Shown here in pieces: positions 26,344-34,706 of a stretch of 58,227 nt of DNA. Origin of the DNA: Opitutus sp. (GTDB lineage: Bacteria; Verrucomicrobiota; Verrucomicrobiia; Opitutales; Opitutaceae); NCBI GenBank assembly GCA_009695305.1, contig SIBG01000016.1:1-58227 (forward strand), read 5' to 3'. Made by a program: the position numbers and the translations under genes. Under the pieces are notes generated by a model. The model was not told where the DNA came from. It was given only the letters and a program-made list of their open reading frames with translations, and searched no databases. Position 1 is the first letter of the stretch. The number at the start of each line of letters is the position of its first letter.

Positions 26344-27285
26344 TTACGGGCGGCCGGCCCGGTCCGACGATGGGGCTGCCTCGGTGGTCGAGGGCTCCGG
26401 AGTCGTTTCCGAGCGGTGGTAGGCGTAGAGGCAGGCCAGCGACAGGGCGGTCAGCACGTGCCAGAGGGCGTGACCTTGGAGCCAGGCATCGGGGCCGCTG
26501 AACTGGCCGGCGACGTCGAGTTGGCGGCAGATGATGGCAGCGACGAGGGCGAGGGTGGACCAAAGCAGCCAACGAAAATGCAGCGTGCGCCGGGCGAGCA
26601 CGGCATCGACGAGTCCGCCGCACGTGACGCTGACGATGAGCGTGGTGAGCACCGTCCTGGCCGACATGGACCATTTGTAGCGATAGAGCAGATAGCTGGT
26701 CACCACCACGAGGACGCTGAGAATCGTCGATCCCGGGATCGTCCGGAAAGTCGCCTGGCGGTGCCACGGTCGCAACCACCGTCCCACACTCATCGCGAGA
26801 CACGCGAGCAGCGGCGGATACATGGAGGCCACGTCGAGTTGCTGGCCCCACCGGGTGAGGGAGGCATGATAAAGGCCGCTGCCGAATCCAAGATAGCAAC
26901 ACGCCGCCCCGAACAGGAGGCTCATCGCCGGGGTTGCCATCACGTAGCCACCGGCCCGCGGCGGCTGGGCCCGCCGGTCGCCCTCCCCGAGGGCCAGCGC
27001 GTAGAGGCCGACGAGGACAAAGGCCAGATTCGACCAGGTATTGGCCCGGGTCCGGAAAAAATCCTCGACCTGGATCCGCTCCGCATAGCCCGGGTGCCGG
27101 AGTTCGCGGCTTTCAGTCCAACCCCGCCAGATGTTCTGGCCCTCATAGTGCCGCGAAGCACCGAGCAACAGCAGCACCAGCACGACGACGCCGCCCCACG
27201 CGAAGGCGTGGACCCGCCACGGCGCGCCGAGCACGGAGCGCGAGGCGGGAGCAGTGTGGCAGTGGTCGGTGGGTGGTTTGTTCAT
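26344..27285 (-). CDS. CREST-superfamily membrane hydrolase (ceramidase-like)
   Basis: A 313-residue protein with about seven membrane segments. The family motifs are visible: EDFFRTRANTWSNLAFVLVG near 74-93, GLYHASLTRWGQQLDVASM with His140 and Asp151, and GHALWH with His272 and His276, as expected for the Zn-binding Ser-His-Asp-His-His set of alkaline ceramidases and related CREST hydrolases; Ser136 is the serine candidate. The N-terminus is long and polar, and the C-terminus is Thr/Ser/Glu-rich. It would hydrolyse an amide or lipid in the membrane; ceramide is only one option. It is 70 bases downstream of the opposite end of rapA, same strand, in the order CREST then rapA, so co-transcription is possible. 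Confidence 0.8.
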   Translation of the reverse strand: MNKPPTDHCHTAPASRSVLGAPWRVHAFAWGGVVVLVLLLLGASRHYEGQNIWRGWTESRELRHPGYAERIQVEDFFRTRANTWSNLAFVLVGLYALALGEGDRRAQPPRAGGYVMATPAMSLLFGAACCYLGFGSGLYHASLTRWGQQLDVASMYPPLLACLAMSVGRWLRPWHRQATFRTIPGSTILSVLVVVTSYLLYRYKWSMSARTVLTTLIVSVTCGGLVDAVLARRTLHFRWLLWSTLALVAAIICRQLDVAGQFSGPDAWLQGHALWHVLTALSLACLYAYHRSETTPEPSTTEAAPSSDRAGRP

Positions 27286-27440
27286 GGTTCAATCGGCGGT
27301 CGCCATCGGTCGTTCGGGGCGACGCCGTGCGGCGAGGCAAAGCAACCGGCCCGCGGAGAACTTTATGGTGTGGGGTGATGCGCCGCGGCGTAACGATTGG
27401 GAAGACATTTTTACTCCAACTCCGGAATAAGACCTCCTGA

Positions 27441-27452
27441 TCTTGCGCAAGA
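27441..27452. promoter_or_regulatory. 12-base palindrome upstream of the CREST gene
   Basis: The perfect palindrome TCTTGCGCAAGA lies 156 bases upstream of the CREST gene start, in the 218-base gap after the lyase gene. It could be a dimeric regulator site; there is no second copy that I noticed. Confidence 0.3.
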
Positions 27453-27503
27453 AAATCCTATGGGGAGGAAAATTTCAAAACCACGATCGTCCGCTCCGGC
27501 TCC

Positions 27504-29393
27504 TCAGTTCCACTCCCCCAATGCCCGCATCACCGGCACGTTCCCCATTTCATCCCGCGGCACGAGTTGCACCACGATGCGCCGCGCCGCGTCCGCGCCC
27601 ACCACGACCTCAAACCCGACCATCCGCGTGCCCGGGTTGCGCGCATCGGTTGCGGCCGGCGGCGGATCGGTCGGATAGACTTTCACGGTCACGCCGGCCG
27701 GCTCCAGCACGCGGAAACCCAGTTTCTTCCCGTCCTGAGTGAGCCTCGCCCGCCCCGCGCCATCGATCGTCACTTCCGCCCGCGTGACCATTGCCCAACG
27801 CACGGTCGCCGGCTTGCTCATCGCTGTGATCTCGTCCTGCACCAGCACCGAGCGATCGCTCTGCAACGCCACTCCGCGCCGCGCCCTCGCGAGTTGCCCT
27901 TGGTAAACTGGGCCCAAGTCCACGACGGTCCGGCCCGGCTTCGCGAGCACGATGGGCGCCTGGCCGCCGAAGCGCTGCTGCTGACCGTCGACCATCAGGA
28001 CGTTGTGGGCTGAGGTGCCGAGCCGGAATATTTTCCACCGGTCGGCGTCCTGTCCCTTGCCCCAGAGATTGATGCCGTTCGACTCGAGCGAATTGTAGTC
28101 CTGCATCCCGAGATCGTCCGCCCAACGCACGCCGTCCGCATCCATCACAAACGCCCCGATGTCCATGTGCGCGTGACTCGCCGAGGGCGTGCCGCCCTTG
28201 ATCGCCACGTAGCTCGCCTCGGCCGTCCACGCGCTCCGGTGAAACGCCACCGGCGTCACGCCTCCGCCCGACCAGGAGAGCGCCTGCGGCGCCGTCGGTT
28301 TTTCCTGCGTGGGTGACATCCACAGCATCACCATCGGATCAGTGCGATCCCGCCCGCCGCGCCCCGATTTTTTCCCGCTCACCGCGGTGATTTTCGGCCA
28401 CTCGCTCCAGAGCAGATACGGCTCCTTCCGCTGCGCCGCGAACCAGAACATGGCCGCCGCCACGCCGTGCCCGCCGCGCCCCGCATCCGAATAGTTAAAA
28501 TGGTAACCCGAGGGGCCCGTCACGTGCAGATAGTAATCCGTCGTCGCGAGAAACCCCGGTTGCGCCGTGAGTCCGAAATCCGTGCCGAGCGTCGATTGCA
28601 GCGCCGAAATCAGCAGCACGTTAAACGTCGTGCCGTAGCCCCAGTAGCCCGGGCCCTCCGGGTAGGCGCCGTCCGGACTGAATTCGTGCATGGAGATCGG
28701 CACCGTGTTCACCGCGCGCGCGATCATCTCCGCCACGAGCGCCGGCGCGCTCTCCGCCACGGCGAGCGCGCCAATTGTGATGCCCCCGTTGCACACCTGG
28801 TTCCAATTGTTCGTCGCCTTCGTCCACGCATTCGCCGTCTGGCTCGTCTGCAACCCTTTCACGACGATCGCCTCCCGCAGCGTGCGCCGCGTCGGCTCGT
28901 CGAGCGCGGCGTAGAACCAATCGTAGCCGAGGCCCACCGCCGCCGTCATCTCGCCGACATCCAGAAAATGCTTGGGATTCCAGTCGGTGAACGCCGCCAC
29001 CGCGAGCAACTCGGCCCGCGCGCGCTCCAGATATTTCCTCTCGCCCGTCAACCGCCACGCGAGCCCGAGGTGCATCACGCGCGACAGCGCGGTGCGCGAT
29101 TTGTCGAGTAACCGCCGTCCGATCAGCACGCGCTCGACCGGCTTCGACCGCAGTTGCCGATCGGCTTCCGCCAGCAGTCCGGCCTGCAAATCTTTCCACA
29201 CTGGATCACTCGCCACCCGCCGCCGGATCGCCTCCTCGCCGCCGGCCGGGAGAAACAGCCGCGGATGGGTGGGCGGCAGTTCCTGCACGCGGCGCAACAC
29301 CTCCGCATTTTCGACCGCCGCTCCGGCGGTCCCACCCGACGCCAGAAGAGCGCCGCACCACGCGAGCGCCGCCAACCGAGAGATTGTCTTCAT
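27504..29393 (-). CDS. Exported heparinase II/III-type polysaccharide lyase
   Basis: A 629-residue secreted protein with a signal peptide (residues 1 to about 25). The N-terminal alpha/alpha toroid carries HPRLFLPAG (43-51), NNWNQVCNGG (195-204) and SPDGAYPEGPGYWGYG (239-254), the last with the tyrosine-rich catalytic-type block. The beta-sandwich half contains SHAHMDIGAF (406-415), with the His expected in this superfamily. Length and order match heparinase II/III-like alginate and uronate lyases. It would cleave a uronic-acid-containing polysaccharide by beta-elimination. It sits in a same-strand block with a mannonate-dehydratase-like enzyme, a phosphatase and a TonB receptor, consistent with a uronate-polysaccharide utilisation locus. 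The start at 29393 is set by the signal peptide. Confidence 0.87.
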   Translation of the reverse strand: MKTISRLAALAWCGALLASGGTAGAAVENAEVLRRVQELPPTHPRLFLPAGGEEAIRRRVASDPVWKDLQAGLLAEADRQLRSKPVERVLIGRRLLDKSRTALSRVMHLGLAWRLTGERKYLERARAELLAVAAFTDWNPKHFLDVGEMTAAVGLGYDWFYAALDEPTRRTLREAIVVKGLQTSQTANAWTKATNNWNQVCNGGITIGALAVAESAPALVAEMIARAVNTVPISMHEFSPDGAYPEGPGYWGYGTTFNVLLISALQSTLGTDFGLTAQPGFLATTDYYLHVTGPSGYHFNYSDAGRGGHGVAAAMFWFAAQRKEPYLLWSEWPKITAVSGKKSGRGGRDRTDPMVMLWMSPTQEKPTAPQALSWSGGGVTPVAFHRSAWTAEASYVAIKGGTPSASHAHMDIGAFVMDADGVRWADDLGMQDYNSLESNGINLWGKGQDADRWKIFRLGTSAHNVLMVDGQQQRFGGQAPIVLAKPGRTVVDLGPVYQGQLARARRGVALQSDRSVLVQDEITAMSKPATVRWAMVTRAEVTIDGAGRARLTQDGKKLGFRVLEPAGVTVKVYPTDPPPAATDARNPGTRMVGFEVVVGADAARRIVVQLVPRDEMGNVPVMRALGEWN

Positions 29394-29942
29394 CTCCCAG
29401 CAAGACGCCTCTCCGGGCATTCGGCTACGCGCAAACTCCCGCAGAATAATCCGAACCGATCGGATGATCCGCCGCTCCCCGAGCGGCCTGCTCCCGAAAC
29501 GCCGCCTCATCGATTTAGACCTGGCCCAATCTGGGTTCCTCGCTGTTTCCAGTGGGTAGCTGCCGGTGACTGGGAGCCCCGCAGGGGCGAAAAGTAGAAA
29601 GCCCAGGGCAACGCCCTGGGAAATGTTGCAGCAAGAACCCGAGCCCTGAAGGGGCAAAACCACACCGTAGGGTCGCCCCTTCAGGGCGATGAATTCTTTT
29701 GAACTCGATTCCCAGGGCGTTGCCCTGGGCTTTCGAGTATCGCCCCGTCGGGGCTCCGACCACTAAGCCATCAACCCACTGAAACAGCGATGAACCCCAA
29801 TCTGAAAATATGCGGCCACCCAACCGCGGCGCTGGCGTCAATCGGGTTGGCGACGACGAGACGGAAATGATGCCGGCGAACGAACGACCAATTTTAACCA
29901 GCAACGCGGGCCCTAAAAACCGCGGCGCGACCACGCCAAAGT
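29394..29942. other. Intergenic region holding a large palindromic element
   Basis: A 549-base gap between the mannonate-dehydratase-like gene and the lyase gene, both on the minus strand. The central 266 bases are a nested inverted-repeat element, described separately. The flanks (29394-29532 and 29799-29942) show no gene or further repeat. Confidence 0.7.
29533..29798. repeat. Nested inverted-repeat element (MITE/REP-like)
   Basis: Four pairs of arms are nested in order. The outer pair, about 25 bases with small differences, is 29533-29557 with 29774-29798. The second pair, GC-rich 18-mers starting GGAGCCCCG, is 29573-29590 with 29740-29757. The third pair, 25 bases and perfect, is built on CCCAGGGC and is 29598-29622 with 29709-29733. 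The inner pair GCCCTGAAGGGGC is 29643-29655 with 29675-29687. The second, third and inner arms are themselves near-palindromes, so each can also fold locally. There is no coding capacity. Confidence 0.88.
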
Positions 29943-31292
29943 TTATGGTCTGACCGCGGTGCCGTCGCGGCGGCGCACGGGCTCCCAATAGCCGGGATGC
30001 GCGGGCAGCGGATATTTCTTCGCTTTCTCCTCGTCGAAATCCACGCCCCAGCCGGGGGCCTCGTTCACGATCGCATAGCCGTTTTTCAAGGTGTGGGTGC
30101 CGGGGAAAACCTCGCGGGTGGCGTCGTTGAAGTTGATCGACTCCTGGATGCCGAAATTGTGGATGTTTAGATCGAGATGGAGGCTCGCCGCGTGGCCGAT
30201 CGGGCAGAGATCCCCCGGCCCATGCCAGGCGCTGCGCACGCCAAACCATTCCGCCAGCGCCGCGAGCTTGCGCGTCGGCGTAAAGCCGCCCGCCTGCGTG
30301 AGGTGGACGCGCAGAAAGTCGATCAGCCGGTCCTTGATCAACGGCACCCACTCGTGCGGGCTGTTGAACAGCTCGCCCATCGCGAGCGGGACCGTGGTCG
30401 CCGCACGGAGTTGCGCGAACCAGCCGTTCTGCTCCGGCGAGAGCGCATCCTCGATGAAGAACGGCCGATACTGCTCCAGCTCCTTGCACAGCCGGATGGC
30501 TTCGATCGGTTCAATGCGCTCGTGGACATCGTGCAGCAGTTCAACCTTGTCGCCGCACGTTGCGCGGATGTGCGCGAACATCTTTGGCACCGCCTGCAAA
30601 TAGGGCAGCGAATCCATGTGTTGGTCCGCCGGCAGACCGAAACCCGTCTCGCGAAAATCGGCCTTGGCACTGAGATGCTGGGAACCGTAGGACCCAAATT
30701 GAATCCGGATGTGACGGAAGCCCTGCTCCTGGCGGATCTTCACCGCATTCTCCAGTTGTTTCAGGTCGAAACCGCTGCAGTGGGTGTAGGTGTCGACCGC
30801 GAACCGGGAGCGGCCGCCGATCAATTGATACACCGGCAGACCGGCGCGCTTGCCCTTGATGTCCCAGAGCGCGAGGTCGAGCCCGCTGAGCGCGTTGTTC
30901 ATCACCGGCCCGTTGCGCCAGTAGGAACTCGTGTAAGCGGTCTGCCAGATGTCCTCGATGTCGTCGACGTTGCGCCCGCGCGCGAAGGGATCGAGGTATT
31001 CGTTGACCGCGGTGACGACGGTGAGCGGACGTTGGTTGAAGGTGCCGCAGCCGAGCCCGTAGAGGCCTGGCTCTGAAGTGTCGACGCGGATGACGACGAA
31101 GCGGATCGAGCCCTGCGTCGCGCACGTGATGGCGCGGACCTTGGTGATGGTGACGGGCTTGGCGCCCTGGTTGACGCGCGCGGTCGCGGCTTCGGCGGCG
31201 CGGGCGCCGCGGTCAAGAAATCCCAGCGCGGAAAGACCGGCGCCGAGGCCGAGCGTTTTGAGCGCGGCGCGGCGGGTGAGGGGTTGGTTCAT
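29943..31292 (-). CDS. Tat-exported mannonate-dehydratase-like enolase-superfamily enzyme
   Basis: A 449-residue mandelate racemase/muconate lactonising-type enzyme. After a twin-arginine leader (TRRAALKTLG, residues 6-15) the barrel has metal ligands Asp255 (HDVHE), Glu281 (FIEDALSPE) and Glu307 (GELF), with His257, His357 (WHGPGD) and Glu384 (GIQES). This set and its spacing (D-x-H, then 26, 26, 50 and 27 residues) match the D-mannonate dehydratase/RspA subgroup. The chemistry would be dehydration of an acid sugar; galactonate or another aldonate is possible. Members of this group are normally cytoplasmic, so the export signal is unusual. The gene neighbours a PhoD phosphatase upstream and a polysaccharide lyase downstream on the same strand. 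Confidence 0.88.
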   Translation of the reverse strand: MNQPLTRRAALKTLGLGAGLSALGFLDRGARAAEAATARVNQGAKPVTITKVRAITCATQGSIRFVVIRVDTSEPGLYGLGCGTFNQRPLTVVTAVNEYLDPFARGRNVDDIEDIWQTAYTSSYWRNGPVMNNALSGLDLALWDIKGKRAGLPVYQLIGGRSRFAVDTYTHCSGFDLKQLENAVKIRQEQGFRHIRIQFGSYGSQHLSAKADFRETGFGLPADQHMDSLPYLQAVPKMFAHIRATCGDKVELLHDVHERIEPIEAIRLCKELEQYRPFFIEDALSPEQNGWFAQLRAATTVPLAMGELFNSPHEWVPLIKDRLIDFLRVHLTQAGGFTPTRKLAALAEWFGVRSAWHGPGDLCPIGHAASLHLDLNIHNFGIQESINFNDATREVFPGTHTLKNGYAIVNEAPGWGVDFDEEKAKKYPLPAHPGYWEPVRRRDGTAVRP

Positions 31293-31434
31293 GGAGGGGT
31301 TCCTAGGGCGGGTTCGCGCTCAGTGCAACCATCCCGGGCTGGCGGGCGTGGTCCGGTCAGAGAGGGTGGCGGGCTCAGGCCAAATCGGTTTCGATCTGCG
31401 ACGAATTGCGCCGCCGCGCTCCGCGCTTTTCGCG

Positions 31435-34074
31435 TCAGAATTGAACCAGCCGTTCATTGGACTGCGTGACGGCGGCCACCAGTCCACTTACGGTGGTCCA
31501 CCGATTGGCGTCGGGATCGCCGATTTTGGCGGTGTAGTTGCCGAGGGCGAAGACGAACAGCCGGGCGGTGTTGCCGCGGAGGCGAAACGCGTAGACGAGC
31601 TCGCCGGTCCGGTCCTCGAAGAGTTGCACGACGGGGTCTGGCCCGCCGGTGATTTTCAGCGTGGGCAAATACGCGAGGGGCTGGCGCGCGTAGTTGTCGA
31701 ACTGGTTCACCGTCACCGGCCACGTGTCCATCTGCGTGCCCGGCTGCGTGACGTCGGCGGAGTAGGGCCAACATTCAAACGTGATCGTGCGGCTCGATTT
31801 CTTGAAGCGCACGAGGCCGAGGCCGCTCGTCTTGGCGTTGACCGACTCGAGCACCGGGCGCGGCGGATTGTAGGGCCCATTCTTGAACGCGAGCACGGTG
31901 AGCCGATTGCCAAAATGATCGAGAAAATCGCCGGTGAGCGCGGGGTTGCCGGTCGTGCGGTTGCGGCCGGTCTTGGTGGGCTCCCACCACCGGGGATAGC
32001 CGACATTCACGGCGGGACCGGCGAAGGCCACGGGGCCGTCGCGGTGCGCGTCGAGGCCGTAGTGCACCACGGCCGGGAGGTGCTGGTCGCCGGCGAGGTG
32101 CACGGCGAAAGCCTTGCGCAACTCGCGCAGGGCGTTGCGGCGCGCGGTCTGCGGCCAACCGCTCGCATCGTAGTCGGCCATGAGGACCTCGTGGTTGCCG
32201 CCGTGGGTCGTCGCCATCGCCGTGAAGATCGTCTGCGAGATCGCGGCCTTCAGGTCCGCGCCGCGCCAGTCGAGCACCCAGTCGCGGAGAAACTGTTCCT
32301 GTTTGCCGCCGAGGAGCTCGAGGCCGGGGAGATCGGCGGTTTTCGGATCGTAGTTCGGATTGATGACGTGATCACCCCGGTCGCCGGTGGGCGGGATCTT
32401 GCCCTCGGGCCCGGACTTGAACTGGCGATCGGCGAGGATCGCGAAACTCACGCGGCCGTAGGTGAGCGGGCCGTAATAGTTGATCGTGTCCCGCTTCGAC
32501 GGCCGCGGATCGTAGGGATCCGGGTGGTGCGCGGTCTGGGTGCGGTGCACGACGTTGACCCACGCAGCGGGCAACTCGTAGCCGCCCGCTTCCTGGGTGG
32601 TCTTCTGTCCTTCGCCGCCTTCACCCCACAGATTGCCCTGATAGACGTCGTGATCGTCGGGGAGCGAAATGCTCGGACGGTCGCGCATGAGCTCGCGCCA
32701 GGTCCAGCCGTGGAAATACCATTTGCGCAGGTAATCGAGGATCGCGGGCGCGAGCGGGGCGCGCTGCGTGCCGAAGCCGCCCGTGCTCTCGTAAAATTGG
32801 TCGCCCACGAATGCGAGGAGGTCGGGGTTGAGCTTTGCCATGCTTTGCACGAGCGGGACGTTCGGGAAAATCGCGTGGATGTTGCACGAGATGTCTGCGA
32901 CCGAGAGCTCGTCGCGTTCGACCGGATCGGGGCGCACGGTGCCCATCCAATCGTGCTCCGTGCTACTGCCGTCGGCCGCGCGCAGCGTGTAGGCTAGGCG
33001 GTAGGGCACGGTGCGCGTGGCATCCCAGGCCTCGACGCGGAAGACCGCGACGTGCGCCGCGGCGTGAATTTTTTCCTCGCGCGCCGTCTGCCACCTGCCG
33101 GTGGCCGGGTCCTGAAATTGCAGGCGCACGGTGTCCGAATCACTGGCGCCGAGCGGTGGCAGCTGGGCGGAGAGTTTCAGGACGCCGCGGCTGAGGGTGT
33201 ATTGCGACCAAAGGATCGGACCAAACGTGTGGCCGTCGTTGCCCGAAAGTTTTGAACCGCTGAGGCGCCAATCGCTGAACCAAAACTGGCCGAGGCCCGG
33301 ACCCGCGAGGTCGCCCGCGGCCTTGGCCTTGGCCCTGGCTTTGCCTTTGCCGTTGGCCGATCCCTCACCCCCGGTGAAATTGCAGACGAGTGCGAGGTTG
33401 CCGACCAGCAGGTCGCCGCCGAGGCCGCCCTGGGTGATGGTCGCGAGTGCGCTGCCATCGGCCGGATCCAGGGCCGTCAGCGTCGCGGCGTAGACGCCGC
33501 CGGCTGGCGCCACCGTCAGTCGCAGCTCGATCGACTCGCGCGCGAGGTCGCACTTCACGGCGTCCGGGGTTCCCGGGCGGCCGAGAAAAAGTGATCCATC
33601 GGCCGCGAACCCCGCGCCGAAGCCGGCGCCCACCGGCGTGGGCCAGAGATTGTTTCGATAGTCGTGGAGTTCCGGATATTCCCTCAGCGACCCGAGGATG
33701 CCGACGCGGAAGCCGGCGGAGCCCTGACCGGCGAGCGGGCCGCCGCCCACGCGGCCGATGCGCACGCGGAGGTCGAGGGTGCCGACGCGGTTGGCGAGTT
33801 GCCGGGTGAGCACATGGACGTTGCGGTCAGCCGCGGCGTGCACGCACTCGAGGCGGCCGCCGGCGACGCGCCAATCCTGCAGCGGGTTCGCCCAAAATTC
33901 CGCGCCGAGCCACCCGCGGTCGGGCGAACGCTCCCACGCGCTGCGGAACTCGGCGCCGGGCTCGCCGGCCGCGTGCAGTCGCGGGGACAAGCGCGCCGCG
34001 AGGAAAGAAGCCGCGGCGAGGGTGGCGGAACGTTGCAGGAAACGGCGGCGGTCGATGGCGTCGGTGAGCGGCAT
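31435..34074 (-). CDS. Tat-exported PhoD-like alkaline phosphatase with extra N-terminal domain
   Basis: An 879-residue protein. A twin-arginine signal (DRRRFLQRS, residues 8-16) opens it. Residues about 40-270 form a beta-rich LamG-like sandwich interrupted by a low-complexity Gly/Lys/Ala linker (235-253). The PhoD-type metallophosphatase domain follows, with ADISCN (393-398), AFVGDQFYE (421-429), LPDDHDVYQGN (471-481) and a later HLAGDQHLP block. The total length is well above the roughly 500-600 residues of typical PhoD. It should hydrolyse phosphomono- or diesters outside the cytoplasm; the N-terminal sandwich may bind glycans. It lies 142 bases upstream of the mannonate-dehydratase-like gene. 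Confidence 0.87.
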   Translation of the reverse strand: MPLTDAIDRRRFLQRSATLAAASFLAARLSPRLHAAGEPGAEFRSAWERSPDRGWLGAEFWANPLQDWRVAGGRLECVHAAADRNVHVLTRQLANRVGTLDLRVRIGRVGGGPLAGQGSAGFRVGILGSLREYPELHDYRNNLWPTPVGAGFGAGFAADGSLFLGRPGTPDAVKCDLARESIELRLTVAPAGGVYAATLTALDPADGSALATITQGGLGGDLLVGNLALVCNFTGGEGSANGKGKARAKAKAAGDLAGPGLGQFWFSDWRLSGSKLSGNDGHTFGPILWSQYTLSRGVLKLSAQLPPLGASDSDTVRLQFQDPATGRWQTAREEKIHAAAHVAVFRVEAWDATRTVPYRLAYTLRAADGSSTEHDWMGTVRPDPVERDELSVADISCNIHAIFPNVPLVQSMAKLNPDLLAFVGDQFYESTGGFGTQRAPLAPAILDYLRKWYFHGWTWRELMRDRPSISLPDDHDVYQGNLWGEGGEGQKTTQEAGGYELPAAWVNVVHRTQTAHHPDPYDPRPSKRDTINYYGPLTYGRVSFAILADRQFKSGPEGKIPPTGDRGDHVINPNYDPKTADLPGLELLGGKQEQFLRDWVLDWRGADLKAAISQTIFTAMATTHGGNHEVLMADYDASGWPQTARRNALRELRKAFAVHLAGDQHLPAVVHYGLDAHRDGPVAFAGPAVNVGYPRWWEPTKTGRNRTTGNPALTGDFLDHFGNRLTVLAFKNGPYNPPRPVLESVNAKTSGLGLVRFKKSSRTITFECWPYSADVTQPGTQMDTWPVTVNQFDNYARQPLAYLPTLKITGGPDPVVQLFEDRTGELVYAFRLRGNTARLFVFALGNYTAKIGDPDANRWTTVSGLVAAVTQSNERLVQF

Positions 34075-34333
34075 GGAGGGCAGTTTGAATAGAGACCGAA
34101 TTTTCAGGACGACCGAATCCGAGCGAGGATTGAGGGAACGGTGACAGATAAAAACCGCATCGGACCCCAGAACCGTCGGACCGGAAGCTGACGAGGCGAA
34201 GAGACGGATTTCCCTCGCTCGCTGTCAACTGGCGAGTGCCACCTCCCAGCCGGCGGGACCGAGCGCGACGAGATGAAACGGGGAAGGGCGGCAAGGAGGT
34301 GTGATCTCAACGACCCATAACTTTTTGACCTTT

Positions 34334-34383
34334 GTCATTGCGAGGTGCGCTCTCGCCCGAGCGCGAGCAAGTCTCGCAATGAC
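34334..34383. repeat. Palindromic repeat, copy B (short form)
   Basis: Inverted ends GTCATTGCGAG (34334-34344) and CTCGCAATGAC (34373-34383) are identical to copies A and C, but the central 18-base palindrome is missing and the element is only 50 bases long. The outer flanks (TAACTTTTTGACC upstream and AATCATAAGGGACG downstream) resemble those of copy C. Confidence 0.85.
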
Positions 34384-34454
34384 AGTCCAAATCATAAGGG
34401 ACGTTGGTCTGATAACAATTTCTATGCGCTTTTGGATTTCTGGTGGTAGGGCGC

Positions 34455-34500
34455 GACCGCTGGGCGCGCCGTCAGACCATTCGCGGACGGCCCAGCGGTC
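34455..34500. repeat. GC-rich inverted repeat
   Basis: Perfect 10-base arms GACCGCTGGG (34455-34464) and CCCAGCGGTC (34491-34500) lie within a longer region of related GC-rich sequence. This is a REP-like hairpin; I saw no second full copy. Confidence 0.6.
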
Positions 34501-34706
34501 CGTCCCGACCTTCAGGCCAGAACCGTTGAACAATTGGTGCGAGGCTGTGCGGAAGTCAGGGCAACACGATCGGTGAGACAGAAAGATTTTCGGCGGGCCG
34601 GAATTCGACTGAAACCGGGACGACGAACTTGGGAGGGTGGGGCGCGGAGAGGGCGGGAGCGTGGGCGGTTGAGAAACCGCTGCTCCGGCGTGGCGTGCAG
34701 CGGTGA

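Larger units (their letters stand above)
34075..34706. other. Intergenic region with two repeat elements
   Basis: A 632-base gap upstream of the PhoD gene. It contains copy B of the GTCATTGCGAGG repeat family (34334-34383) and a second inverted repeat, GACCGCTGGG at 34455-34464 with CCCAGCGGTC at 34491-34500. Nothing in the remaining sequence looks coding. The PhoD promoter presumably lies just upstream of 34074. Confidence 0.65.
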
